From: Cryobacterium sp. HLT2-28
GTDB lineage: Bacteria; Actinomycetota; Actinomycetes; Actinomycetales; Microbacteriaceae
Direction: 5' to 3'
Assembly (NCBI RefSeq): GCF_004402495.1
Contig: NZ_SOFH01000017.1
Location: 1-64,000 of the forward strand
DNA: 64,000 nucleotides
The notes below the pieces were generated by a model, which saw only the letters and a list, made by a program, of their open reading frames with translations, ran no database searches and was not told the DNA's origin. Position numbers and translations under genes: made by a program. Positions 8,896 to 20,372 of this stretch are shown here, piece by piece. The first letter of the stretch is position 1. Every line of letters starts with the position of its first letter.

Positions 8896-10224
8896 TCAGG
8901 TGGAGACGTCCGACGGCCGCGCGGTGTCCGGCGTGCCGGAGGTCGGGACCACGGCCGGTGGTTCGGCGGGGAACTCGCCCGTCTTGTTCTTGCGGGTCAG
9001 GAACCCGATCAGCGAAGGCCGGCCCTGGCTCTTGTTCCAGACGTCGACACCCACCGCGATCAGGAGCACCAGGCCCTTGATGATCTGCACCCGGTCGGCG
9101 CCGACACCGAGCAGCTGCAGCCCGTTGTTCAGCACGGCCATGACCAGGCCACCGACGATGGAGCCCGTCACGGTGCCGATACCGCCCGAGACGGCCGCGC
9201 CGCCGATGAACACTGCCGCGATCGCGTCGAGTTCCCAGCTCAGGCCGTCCTGGGGTCCGGATGCCACCGAGCGGGCGACGAAGATCATGCCGGCCAGCGA
9301 GGCCAGGATCGACATGTTCATCATCACGAGGAAGTTGACCCGGCGGGACTTGACGCCCGACAGTTCGGCTGCGAGCTTGTTACCGCCGACCGCGTAGACG
9401 TGACGGCCGAAGATCGTGTTGCGGGTGATGAATGAGTAGAAGAGCACGAGGACGCCGAGGATGATGCCCGACACCGGGAAACTCGTGCCGACCCGGCCAC
9501 CGGCGAACAGCACCGTCGCGTAGATCACGACCGCGTCGAGAAGCACGACCTTCAGGATGCTGACCCAGAGTGGCGCGGGCTCGGAACCCATGATCTTCTG
9601 CACGCGGCGGGCGCGCCATTCGACCATAACGACGGCCACGACGATGATCAGGCCGAGCAGCAGGGTGAAGTTGTTGTACCCGGTGAACGGGCCCACCTCC
9701 GGAAGGTAGCCGGAGCCGATCGTGGTGAAGCCTTCGGGGACCGGAACGGTGTTCGCGTTGCCGATGACCTGGTTGCCACCTCGCCAGATGAGCATTCCGG
9801 CGAGGGTGACGATGAAGGCCGGCACACCGATGTAGGCGACCCAGAAGCCCTGCCAGGCGCCGATCAGCGCCCCGACGGCGAGTCCGAGGAGGATCGCCAA
9901 CGGCCAGGGCAGGTTCCATTCCTGCATGGCGGTGGCCACCACGATGCCCGCGAATGCGGCGACGGAGCCGACCGACAGGTCGATGTGGCCGGCGATGATC
10001 ACCATCACCATACCGATCGCGAGGATCAGGATGTAGGAGTACTGACTGACCAGGTTGATCAGGTTCCCTGAGGAGAGGGTCAGCCCGTTGGTGAGGAATT
10101 GGAAGAGCACGACGATGGCGATCAGGCTGAACAGGATGCCGAACTGGCGCACGTTGGAACTGCCGCCGCCGAAGATCTTCTTCAGGTCCCTGAGGCCGCC
10201 CCGGGGACTCGTGTCTGCGCTCAT
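8896..10224 (-). CDS. mmsB: Multiple-monosaccharide ABC transporter permease (second set)
   Basis: A 442-residue integral membrane protein of the RbsC/XylH/GguB class, with roughly ten hydrophobic segments. Landmarks are [17 protein letters not shown] near the middle of the N-terminal half, [12 protein letters not shown], and the C-terminal [26 protein letters not shown] typical of sugar permeases. The tail after FLTRKNKT is hydrophilic and Pro-rich. The ATGA overlap with the upstream ATPase gene implies coupled translation. Confidence 0.92.
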   Translation of the reverse strand: MSADTSPRGGLRDLKKIFGGGSSNVRQFGILFSLIAIVVLFQFLTNGLTLSSGNLINLVSQYSYILILAIGMVMVIIAGHIDLSVGSVAAFAGIVVATAMQEWNLPWPLAILLGLAVGALIGAWQGFWVAYIGVPAFIVTLAGMLIWRGGNQVIGNANTVPVPEGFTTIGSGYLPEVGPFTGYNNFTLLLGLIIVVAVVMVEWRARRVQKIMGSEPAPLWVSILKVVLLDAVVIYATVLFAGGRVGTSFPVSGIILGVLVLFYSFITRNTIFGRHVYAVGGNKLAAELSGVKSRRVNFLVMMNMSILASLAGMIFVARSVASGPQDGLSWELDAIAAVFIGGAAVSGGIGTVTGSIVGGLVMAVLNNGLQLLGVGADRVQIIKGLVLLIAVGVDVWNKSQGRPSLIGFLTRKNKTGEFPAEPPAVVPTSGTPDTARPSDVST

Positions 10225-11771
10225 ATGCTGTGAACCTTCTTCCTTGCGGAGGTCATACTTTTCATCAGGGTTTCCGGGTCGGCCGTTTCGGCCGGGATGC
10301 AGTCGGTGATCGCGCCTTCGAAGACGGTGTAGATCCGGTCGGCCAGGCCGAGCAGCTCGGGGAGTTCGGAGGAGATCAGGATGACTCCCTTTCCCTGCGC
10401 CGCCAGCTCCTGGATGATGCCGTAGATCTCGTACTTGGCGCCGACGTCGATGCCTCGGGTCGGTTCGTCGAGGATGAGCAGGTCAGGGTCGGTGAACATC
10501 CACTTGGCCAGGACCACCTTCTGCTGGTTGCCGCCCGAGAGCTTGTTGACGCCGGCGTCGACGCTGGGCGTCTTGATCCGGAGGCTGGTGCGGTAGCGCT
10601 CGGCGATCGCGTACTCCTTCGAGTCGTTGACGACCGGGCCCGCCGAGATCTTGGACAGCTTCGCGGACACGATCGACCGCTTGATGTCATCGAGCAGGTT
10701 GAGTCCGAGCGCCTTGCGGTCCTCGCTCACGTAGGCGAGGCCGTGGTCGATGGCCTCGGCCACGTTGCGCAACTCGATCTCCTTGCCGTCCTTGAACACC
10801 TGCCCCGAAAGGAAGTTGCCATAGGACCGCCCGAAGATGCTCATCGCGAGCTCGGTGCGGCCGGCGCCCATCAGCCCCGCTATGCCGACGATCTCGCCCT
10901 TGCGAACGGTGAGGCTGGAGTTCTTGACGACCATCCGCTCGGCGACCTGCGGGTGCTGCACGTTCCAGTTGCGCACCTCGAAGAAGACGTCGCCGATGTG
11001 CGGCGTGCGGTCGGGGAACCGGCTTTCCAGGCTGCGGCCGACCATCCCGCGGATGATCCGATCCTCGTTGACACCGTCCGCGACCACGTCGAGCGTCTCA
11101 ATCGTCAGGCCGTCCCGGATGATCGTGATCGAGTCGGCGACCTGTTCGATCTCGTTGAGTTTGTGGGAGATCATGATCGAGCTGATGCCCTTGCCCTTGA
11201 GACCCCGGATGAGGTCGAGCAGGTGCTGGGAATCGGCCTCGTTCAGGGCCGCGGTCGGCTCATCGAGGATGAGGACCTTGACCGACTTGTTGAGCGCCTT
11301 CGCGATCTCCACGAGCTGCTGCTTGCCGACGCCGATGTTCTTGATCAGGGTGTCGGGGTCGTCTCGGAGGCCGACCCGGGCGAGCAGCTCGAGAGCCGTC
11401 TTCTTGGCGGTGATCCAGTCGATCGCTCCCCACTTCGTGGGCTCATTGCCGAGGAAGATGTTCTCGGTGATCGACAGCTCGGGGACCAGCGCGAGCTCCT
11501 GGTGGATGATCGCGATCCCGGCGGCCTCGCTCGAGCGGATGTCCTTGAAGTGCATGACCTGGCCCTGGTAGACGATGTCGCCCGAGTAGGTGCCGTAGGG
11601 GTAGACGCCGGAGAGGACCTTCATCAGGGTGGACTTGCCGGCTCCGTTCTCGCCGCAGATCGCATGGATCTCGCCGGCCCTGACCGTGAGCGACACGTTC
11701 GAGAGCGCCTTGACGCCGGGGAATTCCTTGGTGATCGCACGCATCTCGAGGATGATTGGTTCAGCGGACAT
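10221..11771 (-). CDS. mmsA: Multiple-monosaccharide ABC transporter ATPase (second set)
   Basis: A 516-residue duplicated ATPase of the RbsA/XylG/GguA class that energises sugar import. The first half has the full Walker [10 protein letters not shown], signature [16 protein letters not shown] and Walker [12 protein letters not shown]. The second half has the degenerate Walker [11 protein letters not shown] and the intact LSGGNQQKV and [20 protein letters not shown] usual for this family. The ATG at 11771 follows GGAGG. It is the first gene of its operon, about 170 bases downstream of a likely AraR operator. Confidence 0.93.
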   Translation of the reverse strand: MSAEPIILEMRAITKEFPGVKALSNVSLTVRAGEIHAICGENGAGKSTLMKVLSGVYPYGTYSGDIVYQGQVMHFKDIRSSEAAGIAIIHQELALVPELSITENIFLGNEPTKWGAIDWITAKKTALELLARVGLRDDPDTLIKNIGVGKQQLVEIAKALNKSVKVLILDEPTAALNEADSQHLLDLIRGLKGKGISSIMISHKLNEIEQVADSITIIRDGLTIETLDVVADGVNEDRIIRGMVGRSLESRFPDRTPHIGDVFFEVRNWNVQHPQVAERMVVKNSSLTVRKGEIVGIAGLMGAGRTELAMSIFGRSYGNFLSGQVFKDGKEIELRNVAEAIDHGLAYVSEDRKALGLNLLDDIKRSIVSAKLSKISAGPVVNDSKEYAIAERYRTSLRIKTPSVDAGVNKLSGGNQQKVVLAKWMFTDPDLLILDEPTRGIDVGAKYEIYGIIQELAAQGKGVILISSELPELLGLADRIYTVFEGAITDCIPAETADPETLMKSMTSARKKVHSI

Positions 11772-12136
11772 GGCCGGCCTCCCCACCGCGGCGTGACTGG
11801 CCGGGCGACGTCGGAGACAGGTCAGATGTGGCCCCGTGAAGCGCGTCGGCGGAAGTCGTGCGGGCAGCCCCGGGCGGTTGTACTAGTGTTCTCACAGCTT
11901 GACCTCGATGTCGTGTCACTGACCTTGACCACGGCCAACTCAATGTGACCGATCACATTGTTTATGTTTGCGTGCGACCCGCGCGCTGTCAAGGGAAAGT
12001 TAGTCACGCTTGGGTAACGCCCGGCCAGAGCTGGTTCCGCGGGTGCGGACCGGCCCTCGCCCCGTTGATTTGATAAAGACGGATCGTACTCCCCAGTGGC
12101 CGTCACGGCTAGCGGATGCGCCCACGCCCCGCGCGC
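11772..12136. other. Non-coding leader and promoter region of the second sugar transporter operon
   Basis: No coding sequence is supported. The stretch contains the palindromic operator at 11941-11960, and about 170 bases of untranslated leader between that operator and the ATPase start. The part from 11961 to 12136 shows no recognisable feature beyond lower GC near the operator. Confidence 0.6.
11941..11960. promoter_or_regulatory. AraR (LacI-type) operator of the second sugar transporter operon
   Basis: Perfect 8-bp arms CAATGTGA / TCACATTG around a CCGA centre. The core ATGTGA-N4-TCACAT is shared with the site before araB (20201-20224) and resembles the site before araR (21472-21489). This links the second transporter to arabinose control. 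That AraR binds it is inference. Confidence 0.8.
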
Positions 12137-12171
12137 AGAAGGGCCCGGTGTCGACGACACCGGGCCCTTCT
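12137..12171 (-). terminator. Terminator of the araBDA-transporter operon
   Basis: A perfect 16-bp stem, AGAAGGGCCCGGTGTC with its complement, around a 3-base loop. It starts 12 bases after the permease stop codon and ends the six-gene arabinose operon. Confidence 0.85.
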
Positions 12172-12182
12172 CCACTGACTGG

Positions 12183-13364
12183 TCAGCGACCGCCGGAGCG
12201 GCGCTTGTTGTAGACGTCGAACGCCACGGCCGCCAGGAGCACGAGACCCTTGATCAGCTGCTGGTATTCCGTGCCGACGCCGAGGATCGACATGCCGTTG
12301 TTCAGCAGCCCGATGATCAGACCACCGATGATGGCGCCGGTGACGGTGCCGATGCCGCCCGTGACGGCGGCACCACCGATGAAGACCGCGGCGATGGCGT
12401 CGAGTTCGAAACCGTCACCGGCCTTCGGGTTGGCCAGGTTCAGCTGGGCGGTGAAGATGAGCCCGGCGAGGGCGGAGATGACACCCATGTTCACGAACAG
12501 CATGAACGTGACGCGCTTGGTCTTGATGCCCGACAGGGCGGCGGCGTTGAGGTTGCCGCCGATCGCGTACACATGCCGCCCGAAGACGCTGTTGGCCATC
12601 ACCGCCGCGTAGACGACCGTGAGCAGGCCGAGGACGACGAGCACGATCGGGGTGCCACGGTAGCTGGCGAGCAGGTAGGTGATGAAGAGGATGATGCCGG
12701 CCGTGAAGACGAGCTTGAGGATGAACCAGGCGAACGGCTCGTCCTCGACGTCGTACTTCTTGCGGGCCAGGCGAGAACGGATGCCCTGGGCGACCAGGAG
12801 CGCCGTCGCCAGCAGTCCGATACCCATCGTGAGAGGCTCGAGCAGAGTCGTTCCGCCGCCCAGGTCAGGCAGGAATCCGCTGCCGAGTGCGCGGAACTCG
12901 TCCGGGAACGGGGAGATCTGCTGGTTCTGCAGGGCGATCTGGGTGAGGCCGCGGAAGGTGAGCATGCCGGCCAGGGTGACGATGAAGGCCGGTATCCCGA
13001 AGTAGGCGATCCAGAACCCCTGCCACACTCCGACCACCGCGCCGACGCCGAGGCAGAGCACGATGGCGGCCCACCACGGGATGTTCCACTGCGTGATCAT
13101 CACACCAGCCATGGCGCCGACGAAGGCGACGACGGAACCGACCGACAGGTCGATGTGGCCGGCGATGATGACCATCACCATCCCGACGGCCAGGATCAGG
13201 ATGTAGCTGTTCTGCACGATCAGGTTCGACACGTTGATCGGCTTGAGCGTGATGCCGCTCGTCGCGATCTGGAAGAAGATGGTGATCGCGAGAAGGGCGA
13301 TGATGAGGCCGACTTGGCGAAGCTGGCTGCCAAGGTAATTAAGTGCAGATCTGAACGCGCTCAT
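12183..13364 (-). CDS. mmsB: Multiple-monosaccharide ABC transporter permease (first set)
   Basis: A 393-residue polytopic permease paralogous to 8896-10224. Shared landmarks are [37 protein letters not shown], and the terminal [30 protein letters not shown]. It lacks the long hydrophilic tail of its paralogue and ends in a short basic KRRSGGR. It overlaps the ATPase gene by four bases (ATGA) and is the last gene of the operon that begins with araB. Confidence 0.92.
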   Translation of the reverse strand: MSAFRSALNYLGSQLRQVGLIIALLAITIFFQIATSGITLKPINVSNLIVQNSYILILAVGMVMVIIAGHIDLSVGSVVAFVGAMAGVMITQWNIPWWAAIVLCLGVGAVVGVWQGFWIAYFGIPAFIVTLAGMLTFRGLTQIALQNQQISPFPDEFRALGSGFLPDLGGGTTLLEPLTMGIGLLATALLVAQGIRSRLARKKYDVEDEPFAWFILKLVFTAGIILFITYLLASYRGTPIVLVVLGLLTVVYAAVMANSVFGRHVYAIGGNLNAAALSGIKTKRVTFMLFVNMGVISALAGLIFTAQLNLANPKAGDGFELDAIAAVFIGGAAVTGGIGTVTGAIIGGLIIGLLNNGMSILGVGTEYQQLIKGLVLLAAVAFDVYNKRRSGGR

Positions 13365-14902
13365 CGGTTGTCCTTCTCCCTTTCCTGAGTCATGTGTTGC
13401 ATAAGGTATTCGGCGGTCGCCTGACCGCGGGGTACGTCAGCCGTGATGCGCCCCTCGAAGATCGTGTAGATCCGGTCGCAGATGCCGATCAGCTCCGGCA
13501 GCTCGGACGAGATGACGATCACACCCTTGCCGTCGTCGGCGAGTTTGTTGATGATCCCGTAGATCTCGTACTTGGCGCCGACGTCGATGCCGCGGGTCGG
13601 CTCGTCGAGGATGAGGACATCCGGGTCGGAGAACATCCACTTCGACAGCACGACCTTCTGCTGGTTGCCGCCCGAGAGCTTGCCGGCCAGGGCCTCGACG
13701 CTGGGGGCCTTGATGTTCATGCTCTTGCGGTAGCCCTCGGCGACGACGATCTCCTGGTTGGAGTCCACCCAGCCGCGCTTCGAGATCTTGTGCAGCGACA
13801 CCAGCGAGATGTTCCGCTTGATGTCTTCGATCAGGTTCAGGCCGTAGCGCTTGCGGTCCTCCGTGGCGTAGGCGAGGCCGTGGTCGATCGCGGCCGCCAC
13901 CGTGCTGGTGTCGACGAGGGCGCCGTTCTTGTAGACCTTGCCCGAGATGTTGTGGCCGTAGCTATGGCCGAACACGCTCATCGCGAGTTCGGTGCGGCCC
14001 GCGCCCATCAGCCCGGCGATGCCGACGATTTCGCCGGCCCTGACCGAGATGTTGGCGTCCTTGACGACCTTGCGCTGGTGGTCCAGCGGGTGGTAGACGT
14101 TCCAGTCCTCGACCCGGAGGAGCTCCTCGCCGATGTGCGGCGTGTGGTCCGGGTAGCGGCTGCCGAGGTCACGGCCGACCATCCCCTTGATGATGCGTTC
14201 TTCCGAGATGTCGTCGGTGTGCATGTCGAGGGTTTCGATCAGCTTGCCGTCACGGATGATGGTGACCTCGTCGGCGACGGCCTTGATCTCGTTCAGCTTA
14301 TGGCTGATCATGATCGACGTGATGCCCTGGCCCTTGAGATGCTTCATCAGGTCCAGCAGGTGCGCGGAGTCCTCGTCGTTCAGGGCGGCGGTCGGCTCGT
14401 CCAGGATGAGGAGCTTCACCTCCTTGGAGAGCGCCTTGGCGATCTCGACGAGCTGCTGCTTGCCGACGCCGATGTCGCGCACCTTGGTGATCGGGTTGTC
14501 CTTGAGGCCGACCCGGGCGAGCAGTTTCGCGGCCTCGAGGTTGGTCTTGTTCCAGTCGATCCAGCCGCCCGACTGCTGCTCGTTGCCGAGGAAGATGTTC
14601 TCGGCGATGGACAGGAAGGGGCTCAGTGCGAGTTCCTGGTGGATGATGACCACGCCGGTGGCTTCGGATTCGTTGATCGATTTGAAGGCGACGGTCTCGT
14701 TTTCGAAGACGATTTCACCGTCGTAGGTGCCGGCCGGGTAGACCCCCGATAGCACCTTCATGAGGGTGGATTTTCCTGCGCCGTTCTCACCGCAAATCGC
14801 GTGAATATGGCCCCGCTGCACCGCGAGGGAGACGTCCTGAAGCGCTTTGACTCCGGGGAAGGTTTTCGTGATGCTGCGCATCTCGAGAATATTTGTGGTC
14901 AC
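13361..14902 (-). CDS. mmsA: Multiple-monosaccharide ABC transporter ATPase (first set)
   Basis: A 513-residue duplicated ABC ATPase, paralogous to 10221-11771. First half: [26 protein letters not shown] and [13 protein letters not shown]. Second half: degenerate [25 protein letters not shown] and [17 protein letters not shown]. The GTG at 14902 (MTTNILEM) has AGAAGAAG upstream, and its N-terminus matches the paralogue. The Pro-rich upstream extension of 19 codons overlaps the hairpin at 14933-14964 and is rejected. Confidence 0.93.
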   Translation of the reverse strand: MTTNILEMRSITKTFPGVKALQDVSLAVQRGHIHAICGENGAGKSTLMKVLSGVYPAGTYDGEIVFENETVAFKSINESEATGVVIIHQELALSPFLSIAENIFLGNEQQSGGWIDWNKTNLEAAKLLARVGLKDNPITKVRDIGVGKQQLVEIAKALSKEVKLLILDEPTAALNDEDSAHLLDLMKHLKGQGITSIMISHKLNEIKAVADEVTIIRDGKLIETLDMHTDDISEERIIKGMVGRDLGSRYPDHTPHIGEELLRVEDWNVYHPLDHQRKVVKDANISVRAGEIVGIAGLMGAGRTELAMSVFGHSYGHNISGKVYKNGALVDTSTVAAAIDHGLAYATEDRKRYGLNLIEDIKRNISLVSLHKISKRGWVDSNQEIVVAEGYRKSMNIKAPSVEALAGKLSGGNQQKVVLSKWMFSDPDVLILDEPTRGIDVGAKYEIYGIINKLADDGKGVIVISSELPELIGICDRIYTIFEGRITADVPRGQATAEYLMQHMTQEREKDNR

Positions 14903-14932
14903 CGTTACTTCTTCTTCCGGTGGTAGGGGTGA

Positions 14933-14964
14933 GGGTAGTGGCGGCGTCTCCGCCGCCACTACCC
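14933..14964 (-). terminator. Intra-operon hairpin after the binding-protein gene
   Basis: A perfect 14-bp stem, GGGTAGTGGCGGCG with its complement, around a TCTC loop, 15 bases after the binding-protein stop and 30 before the ATPase start. Such hairpins usually protect the binding-protein message, giving more binding protein than membrane components. There is no T tract, so partial termination or stabilisation is more likely than full stop. Confidence 0.75.
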
Positions 14965-14979
14965 GGTGTGGGAGAAAAC

Positions 14980-16107
14980 CTACTTGAGGTCTGCTTCGGT
15001 GTAGTACCCGGTGTCGATCAGGAGTTCCTTGTAGTTGTCCTTCGTGACGACCTTGGGCGGGAACAGGTAGGTCGGGACGATCTTGACCTTGTTGTCGTAG
15101 CTCTTGGTGTCGTTTACCTCAGGGGTCCTGCCGTTGAGCAGGTCGTCGGCCATCTTCACGGCTTCGTCGCCCAGCAGGCGAGTGTCCTTGTAGATGGTGG
15201 AGTACTGCTGGCCGGCGATGATCGACTTGACCGAGGCCGCTTCCGCGTCCTGGCCGGTGACGATCGGGAGGGCATTGGTGGCGTAACCGGAGCTGGTCAG
15301 CGCCGAGATGATGCCGATCGAGAGACCGTCGTACGGGGACAGGACGCCGTCAACCTTGCTGCCGTCGGAGTACGTGCTGGCAATGAGGTTCTGCATCCGC
15401 TTCTGGGCGGTCGCCGGGTCCCAGCGCAGGGTTGCCACCTGGGTGAAACCGACCTGGCCGCTTTTGACGACGACGACGCCCTTGTCAATGAACGGCTTGA
15501 GGGTGTCCATCGCGCCATTGAAGAAGAACGTGGCGTTGTTGTCGTCAGGGCTGCCCGCGAACAGTTCGACGTTGAACGGGCCGGTCGCGCCGGTGTCCTT
15601 GCCGTCCTTGTCGAGAACGCCGAGTCCGGTGAGCAGGCTCGTGGCCTGCTGAACGCCGACCTCGTTGTTGTCGAAGGTCGTGTAGTAGTCGACGTTCTTG
15701 TTGCCGTTGATCAGCCGGTCGTACGCGATGACCTTGACGCCGGACTTGGCGGCCTGGTCGAGCTGGTCGCTGAGGGCGGTGCCGTCGATGGAGGCGATGA
15801 TGAGGACCTTGGCGCCCTTGGTCAGCATGTTGCTGATCTGCTGCACCTGGTTCGGGATCTTGTCGTCGCCGTATTCAAGGTCGACCTTATAGCCGAGCTT
15901 CTCGAGCGAGGCCTTGACGGCGTCGCCGTCCTTGATCCAGCGGGAGGAGGTCTTGGTCGGCATGGCAACCCCGACGAGGGCACCCTTGTTGGCTCCGGCC
16001 GTGTCGTCAACCGTCGTGGTGCCGCCACGGGTTCCGCCGGAGCAGGCCGCGAGGGAGAGTGCAAGTCCGATGGCAGCGATGCCGGCGAGGACCTTACGTG
16101 TCTTCAC
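14980..16107 (-). CDS. chvE: Multiple-monosaccharide ABC transporter, sugar-binding lipoprotein (first set)
   Basis: A 375-residue lipoprotein of the ChvE branch. The signal peptide [22 protein letters not shown] ends in the lipobox [69 protein letters not shown] and [14 protein letters not shown] are the sugar-binding family landmarks. The GTG at 16107 has GAAAGG upstream. It sits inside the arabinose operon directly after araA, which makes L-arabinose the most likely ligand (inference from context). Confidence 0.92.
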   Translation of the reverse strand: MKTRKVLAGIAAIGLALSLAACSGGTRGGTTTVDDTAGANKGALVGVAMPTKTSSRWIKDGDAVKASLEKLGYKVDLEYGDDKIPNQVQQISNMLTKGAKVLIIASIDGTALSDQLDQAAKSGVKVIAYDRLINGNKNVDYYTTFDNNEVGVQQATSLLTGLGVLDKDGKDTGATGPFNVELFAGSPDDNNATFFFNGAMDTLKPFIDKGVVVVKSGQVGFTQVATLRWDPATAQKRMQNLIASTYSDGSKVDGVLSPYDGLSIGIISALTSSGYATNALPIVTGQDAEAASVKSIIAGQQYSTIYKDTRLLGDEAVKMADDLLNGRTPEVNDTKSYDNKVKIVPTYLFPPKVVTKDNYKELLIDTGYYTEADLK

Positions 16108-16173
16108 TGATTTACCTTTCGTGTTTCTGTATCAACTCTGATTGCAGTTGGTGGTGGGTGCTGATGGGTGTGA

Positions 16174-17691
16174 TTACAGGCCTTGTGCCAGTCGGTAGTA
16201 GGCCTGGTTCCAGCGCACCTCGCGGGTGAAGTCCCGCAGGGTGGTGGTCTTGTCGATCACGAGAAGCTCGGTGCGAGCGATCTCGGCGAAATCGTGGAAC
16301 ACCTCGATGCCGACGGCGGTCGACATCACGGTGTGGTGGGCGGCTCCGGCGGTGAGCCAGGCTGCGGCGGAGGTGGCGAAGTCGGGCTCGGGGCTCCAGA
16401 CGGCACGGCCGACCGGGAGCTTGGGGAGCGCCTCGGTGGGTTCGACGACCTCGACGACGTTCGCGACGAGACGGAACCGGTCGCGCATGTCGCTCATCGC
16501 GACGACCACGGCGGGGCCGGGGTCGGCGTTGAAGACCAGGCGAACGGGGTCTTCGCGGCCGCCGATGCCGAGCGGGTGGATCTCGAGGGTCGGCCGGGCA
16601 CTCGAGAGTGCGGGGTTGACCTCGAGCATGTGGGCGCCGAGGATGAGCTCCGCCCCGGGGGTGAGGTCGTAGGTGTAGTCCTCCATCAGGCTCGCACCGC
16701 CGGGGAGACCCGCGCCCATCACGCTGGCGACGCGCACGAGGACGGCCGTCTTCCAGTCGCCCTCGGCGCCGAAGCCGTAGCCCTGTTCCATCAGTCGCTG
16801 CACGGCGAGGCCGGGCAGCTGGCGGAGGGCGCCCAGGTCTTCGAAGCTGGTGGTGAAGGCGCTGAAGCCGCCGGCCTCGAGGAAGGACTTCAAGCCGATT
16901 TCGATCGCGGCGCCGTAGCGGAGCGAGTCGTTGCGCTCTCCGCCCCGGCGAAGTTCGGGGGCCACGTCGTAGAGGTCCTCGTATTCGGCGACGAGGGCGT
17001 CGATGTCGGCATCCGTTGCCGCGTGCACGGCATCGGCGAGTTCGTTGACGGGCCAGGTGTTCACCTGCACGCCGAACCGGAGTTCGGCTTCGGTCTTGTC
17101 GCCCTCGGTGACGGCGACGTAGCGCATGTTGTCGCCGAAGCGGGCGAGCTTCATGCTGCGGGCCGCGGCCCAGCCGGCCGCGGCGCGGGTCCAGGTGCCG
17201 ATCTGGTGGGTGACGGCCGGGTTCGACACGTGGCCGACGACGGTCTTGCGGGAAACCCCGAGGCGGGTCTGGATGTAGCCGAACTCCCGGTCGCCGTGGG
17301 CGGCCTGGTTGAGGTTCATGAAGTCGAAGTCGATCTCGCTCCACGGCAGTTCGACGTTGGCCTGGGTGTGCAGGTGCAGGAGGGGCTTCGTCAGCGCGTC
17401 GAGGCCCGAGATCCACATCTTCGCCGGGGAGAAGGTGTGCATCCAGGCGATCAGGCCGATCACGTGGTCGGCGGAGTTCGCGTCGAGCGCGGCCCGGCGG
17501 ATCGACTCGGAGTCCTTGAGGACGGGCTTCCAGACGATCTTCACGGGCACATCGCTGGACGCGCCGAGGGCGTCGGCGATGGCCTTGGACTGCTCGGCGA
17601 CCTGGCGCAGCGTTTCCTCACCGTAGAGGTTCTGGCTGCCGGTGAGGAACCAGACCTCGTAGTGGTCGAGGGTCGTGGAGAGAGTAGGCAT
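16174..17691 (-). CDS. araA: L-arabinose isomerase
   Basis: A 505-residue enzyme converting L-arabinose to L-ribulose with manganese. The N-terminus [18 protein letters not shown] is diagnostic. Further conserved parts are [45 protein letters not shown], a Glu-bearing [13 protein letters not shown] and [10 protein letters not shown]. It overlaps araD by one base (TAATG) and is followed by the sugar-binding protein gene. Confidence 0.97.
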   Translation of the reverse strand: MPTLSTTLDHYEVWFLTGSQNLYGEETLRQVAEQSKAIADALGASSDVPVKIVWKPVLKDSESIRRAALDANSADHVIGLIAWMHTFSPAKMWISGLDALTKPLLHLHTQANVELPWSEIDFDFMNLNQAAHGDREFGYIQTRLGVSRKTVVGHVSNPAVTHQIGTWTRAAAGWAAARSMKLARFGDNMRYVAVTEGDKTEAELRFGVQVNTWPVNELADAVHAATDADIDALVAEYEDLYDVAPELRRGGERNDSLRYGAAIEIGLKSFLEAGGFSAFTTSFEDLGALRQLPGLAVQRLMEQGYGFGAEGDWKTAVLVRVASVMGAGLPGGASLMEDYTYDLTPGAELILGAHMLEVNPALSSARPTLEIHPLGIGGREDPVRLVFNADPGPAVVVAMSDMRDRFRLVANVVEVVEPTEALPKLPVGRAVWSPEPDFATSAAAWLTAGAAHHTVMSTAVGIEVFHDFAEIARTELLVIDKTTTLRDFTREVRWNQAYYRLAQGL

Positions 17692-18401
17692 TACTTGAGT
17701 GCTCCTTGCGGTGCTTGTCCGTAGACGTTCTGGTAGCGGGTGAAGAGGGAATCGATCGCGGCCTGCGGGATGGGGATGAGTTTGCCGCCCTGGCGGGCGA
17801 TGTGTACGGTGCGGGCCACGTCTTCGACCATGACAGCAGCCTTGACGGCGTCGCGGGCATCCTTACCGATCGTGAACGGGCCGTGGTTCTGCATCAGCAC
17901 GGCCCGGGAGCGGTGCCCGGTCAGGGCTTCGACGATGCCGCGGCCGATGGTGTCGTCGCCGATGATCGCGAACGTTCCGACCGGCACGGGGCCGCCGAAC
18001 TCGTCGGCCATGGCGGTGATCACGCAGGGGATCGCCTCGCCGCGGGCTGCCCACGCGGTCGCGTAGGTGGAGTGCGTGTGCACGACGCCGCCGACCTCGG
18101 GCATGTGCCGGTAGACGTAGGCGTGGGCGGCGGTGTCGCTGGACGGGGACCGGTCCGATCCGGGGGTGCCTTGGATCACGTTGCCGCCCAGGTCGCAGAG
18201 GATCATGTTTTCCGGCGCGAGGTCGGCGTAGTCGACGCCGCTGGGCTTGATCACGAACAGGTCGGCTCCCGGCACGCGGCCGGAGACGTTGCCGCCGGTC
18301 CAGACGACCAGATCGTTGCGGGTGAGCTCCGCGTGCAGCCGGGCGATGTCGTCGCGGAGCCGGGCGACGGCCACCTCGATCCTTGGTCCGAACGAGCTCA
18401 T
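17691..18401 (-). CDS. araD: L-ribulose-5-phosphate 4-epimerase
   Basis: A 236-residue class II aldolase/epimerase-fold enzyme that turns L-ribulose 5-phosphate into D-xylulose 5-phosphate. Visible landmarks are [24 protein letters not shown], the zinc-ligand motif [16 protein letters not shown], and [16 protein letters not shown]. It overlaps araB by four bases (ATGA) and araA by one, so the three enzymes are translated together. Confidence 0.96.
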   Translation of the reverse strand: MSSFGPRIEVAVARLRDDIARLHAELTRNDLVVWTGGNVSGRVPGADLFVIKPSGVDYADLAPENMILCDLGGNVIQGTPGSDRSPSSDTAAHAYVYRHMPEVGGVVHTHSTYATAWAARGEAIPCVITAMADEFGGPVPVGTFAIIGDDTIGRGIVEALTGHRSRAVLMQNHGPFTIGKDARDAVKAAVMVEDVARTVHIARQGGKLIPIPQAAIDSLFTRYQNVYGQAPQGALK

Positions 18402-20134
18402 GCGGGCACCGCCTCGGCGCCGGCGGCCACCGGCGCGACGGCGCCCGGCGCGAGGGCGTCGCGCCGCAGGGCCTTGAGCCGGTGCATCACATCGTTGGCG
18501 CCGCGGCCGAAGTAGTCGTGCAGCAGCGAGTACTCCGCGAACAACGTGTCGTAGGCGGTCGCCGACTCTTCGTTCGGGGTGTAGACGTTTCTGTTGAGCT
18601 TGCCCATCGCCTTCCCGGCTGCTCGCACATCGGCGTAGGCGCCGGCGGCGACGGCCGCGTGGATGGCCGAGCCGAGCGCTGGCCCCTGGTCGCTCGCGAT
18701 GGTGGAGATCGGCATCCGCAGGATGTCGCTGTAGGTCTGCATGAGGAAGCTGTTCCTCAGCAGCCCGCCGGCGACGATGAACTCGGTGACCGGCACCCCG
18801 CTCGCGTTGAACGTCTCGACGATGGTGCGGGCGCCGAACGCGGTGGCCTCGAGCAGGGCCCGGTAGATCTCTTCCGGGCGAGTGGTGAGGGTCGCGCCGA
18901 GCACGAGTCCGGAGAGCTGGTGGTCGACGAGCACGGAGCGGTTGCCGCTGTGCCAGTCGAGGGCGACGAGCCCGTGGCCGCCGACCGGCTGGTCGCGGAC
19001 CAGCTCGGTGAGGTACTGGTGCACGCTCAGCCCGGCATCCTTCGCGGCCTCGTGGCAGCGCGGCGGAACCTGGTTGGCGACGTACCAGGCGAAGATGTCG
19101 CCGACGCCGGACTGGCCGGCCTCATAGCCGTAGAGCCCGGAGACGATGCCGCCGTCGACGACGCCGCACATGCCGGGGACTTCGGCGAGGTGGTCGGAAT
19201 TCATCACCTGGCAGGTCGAGGTGCCCATGATCGCGACCATCTGGCCGGGCTCGACCGCCTGGGCGGCGGGGGCGGTGACGTGGGCGTCGACGTTGCCGAC
19301 GGCCACGGCGATGCCTTCCGGCAGGCCGGTCCAGGCGGCGGCCTCCTTCGACAGGGTGCCGGCGGATGCTCCGAGCTGGCCGATCTCGTGGGCGACCTTT
19401 TCCGTCGCGAACTGCGCGAACGCGGGGTTGAGGGCGGCGAGGAACTCCTCGCTCGGGTAGGCGCCGTCCTGCAGGATGCCCTTGTACCCGGCGGTGCAGG
19501 CGTTGCGCACGTAGTTCCCGGTGAGCTGCCAGACGATCCAGTCGGCGGCCTCCACCCAGTGGTCCATCCGGTTGTACAGTTCGGGGTCTTCCTCGAGCAG
19601 CTGCAGACCCTTGGCGAACTCCCACTCGCTCGAGATGAGTCCGCCGTAGCGCGGCAGCCAGCTCTCGCCCCGGCTGGCGGCCAGCTCGTTGATGCGGTCG
19701 GCCTGGCGCTGCGCGGCGTGGTGCTTCCACAACTTGACGTAGGCGTGCGGCCGGTCGGCGTACTCGGGCAATTCGTTCAGGGGCGTGCCGTCGGCGAGCA
19801 CCGGCACCATGGTGCAGGCGGTGAAGTCGGTGCCGACGCCGATCACGAGCGCCGGATCGATACCCGCGGCAGCGATCGCGGCGGGCACAGCGCTCTTCAG
19901 CACGGCCACATAGTCCGCCGGAACCTGCAGCGCCCACTCGGGCGGGAGGACCGCTCCGGTGACGGCGAGGACGGTGTCCATCACGGCGTGCGGGTAGTCG
20001 AGCACGGCCGATCCGAGTTCGACTCCGTCGGAGACGCGCACGACGACAGCGCGACCGGACAGGGTCCCGTAGTCGATCCCGATGACGTAGCTCTCGTCGC
20101 CTGCCTGTGCCGGCGGCTGCTCGGTCGTGCTCAC
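18398..20134 (-). CDS. araB: L-ribulokinase
   Basis: A 578-residue FGGY-family kinase phosphorylating L-ribulose. It opens with YVIGIDYGTLSGRAVVV (phosphate-binding), then GVGTDFTACTMVPV, and has WHSGNRSVL with LSGLVLGATLTTRPEEIYRA and EFIVAGGLLRNSFLMQ in the C-terminal half. The GTG at 20134 is chosen because AAGGGAG lies eight bases upstream. The open frame to 20362 would run through the operators at 20201-20248. First gene of the operon araB-araD-araA-chvE-mmsA-mmsB. Confidence 0.95.
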   Translation of the reverse strand: MSTTEQPPAQAGDESYVIGIDYGTLSGRAVVVRVSDGVELGSAVLDYPHAVMDTVLAVTGAVLPPEWALQVPADYVAVLKSAVPAAIAAAGIDPALVIGVGTDFTACTMVPVLADGTPLNELPEYADRPHAYVKLWKHHAAQRQADRINELAASRGESWLPRYGGLISSEWEFAKGLQLLEEDPELYNRMDHWVEAADWIVWQLTGNYVRNACTAGYKGILQDGAYPSEEFLAALNPAFAQFATEKVAHEIGQLGASAGTLSKEAAAWTGLPEGIAVAVGNVDAHVTAPAAQAVEPGQMVAIMGTSTCQVMNSDHLAEVPGMCGVVDGGIVSGLYGYEAGQSGVGDIFAWYVANQVPPRCHEAAKDAGLSVHQYLTELVRDQPVGGHGLVALDWHSGNRSVLVDHQLSGLVLGATLTTRPEEIYRALLEATAFGARTIVETFNASGVPVTEFIVAGGLLRNSFLMQTYSDILRMPISTIASDQGPALGSAIHAAVAAGAYADVRAAGKAMGKLNRNVYTPNEESATAYDTLFAEYSLLHDYFGRGANDVMHRLKALRRDALAPGAVAPVAAGAEAVPA

Positions 20135-20200
20135 GAAATCGACTCCCTTGTCTGGCTGGTGCTGCGCCTGCCCGGGTGGTTCTCGGACCGGATGTGACAG

Positions 20201-20224
20201 TCGAATGTGATCGGTCACATTCGA
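20201..20224. promoter_or_regulatory. AraR (LacI-type) operator of araB
   Basis: Perfect 10-bp arms TCGAATGTGA / TCACATTCGA around a TCGG centre, 67 bases upstream of the araB start. It is the longest and most symmetric of the three related sites. A GTGACAGTC motif abuts it at 20194-20202, echoing the array upstream of araR. Confidence 0.85.
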
Positions 20225-20233
20225 TGGTCTTAT

Positions 20234-20248
20234 GTTAGTCCCACTAAC
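20234..20248. promoter_or_regulatory. Second palindrome upstream of araB
   Basis: GTTAGT-CCC-ACTAAC, a perfect 6-3-6 palindrome, ten bases beyond the AraR site. It differs from the AraR consensus and could serve another regulator or overlap the core promoter. No binding protein can be named. Confidence 0.5.
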
Positions 20249-20372
20249 GACTCCGGTGTCAAGTCCGATTTGCGTCGACTTGAGAACGGTCCCCCCAGTC
20301 CGGGGTTGGGCGGTTTCTCGGCCGACCGGGCGCGGCATCCGCTCGCTCCGGTGCGGCTTCATCGTCAGGGCG

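Noticed and set aside
20135..20362. N-terminal extension of L-ribulokinase
   Set aside because: It contains both palindromic operators and lacks family similarity; the GTG at 20134 has a good ribosome-binding site.
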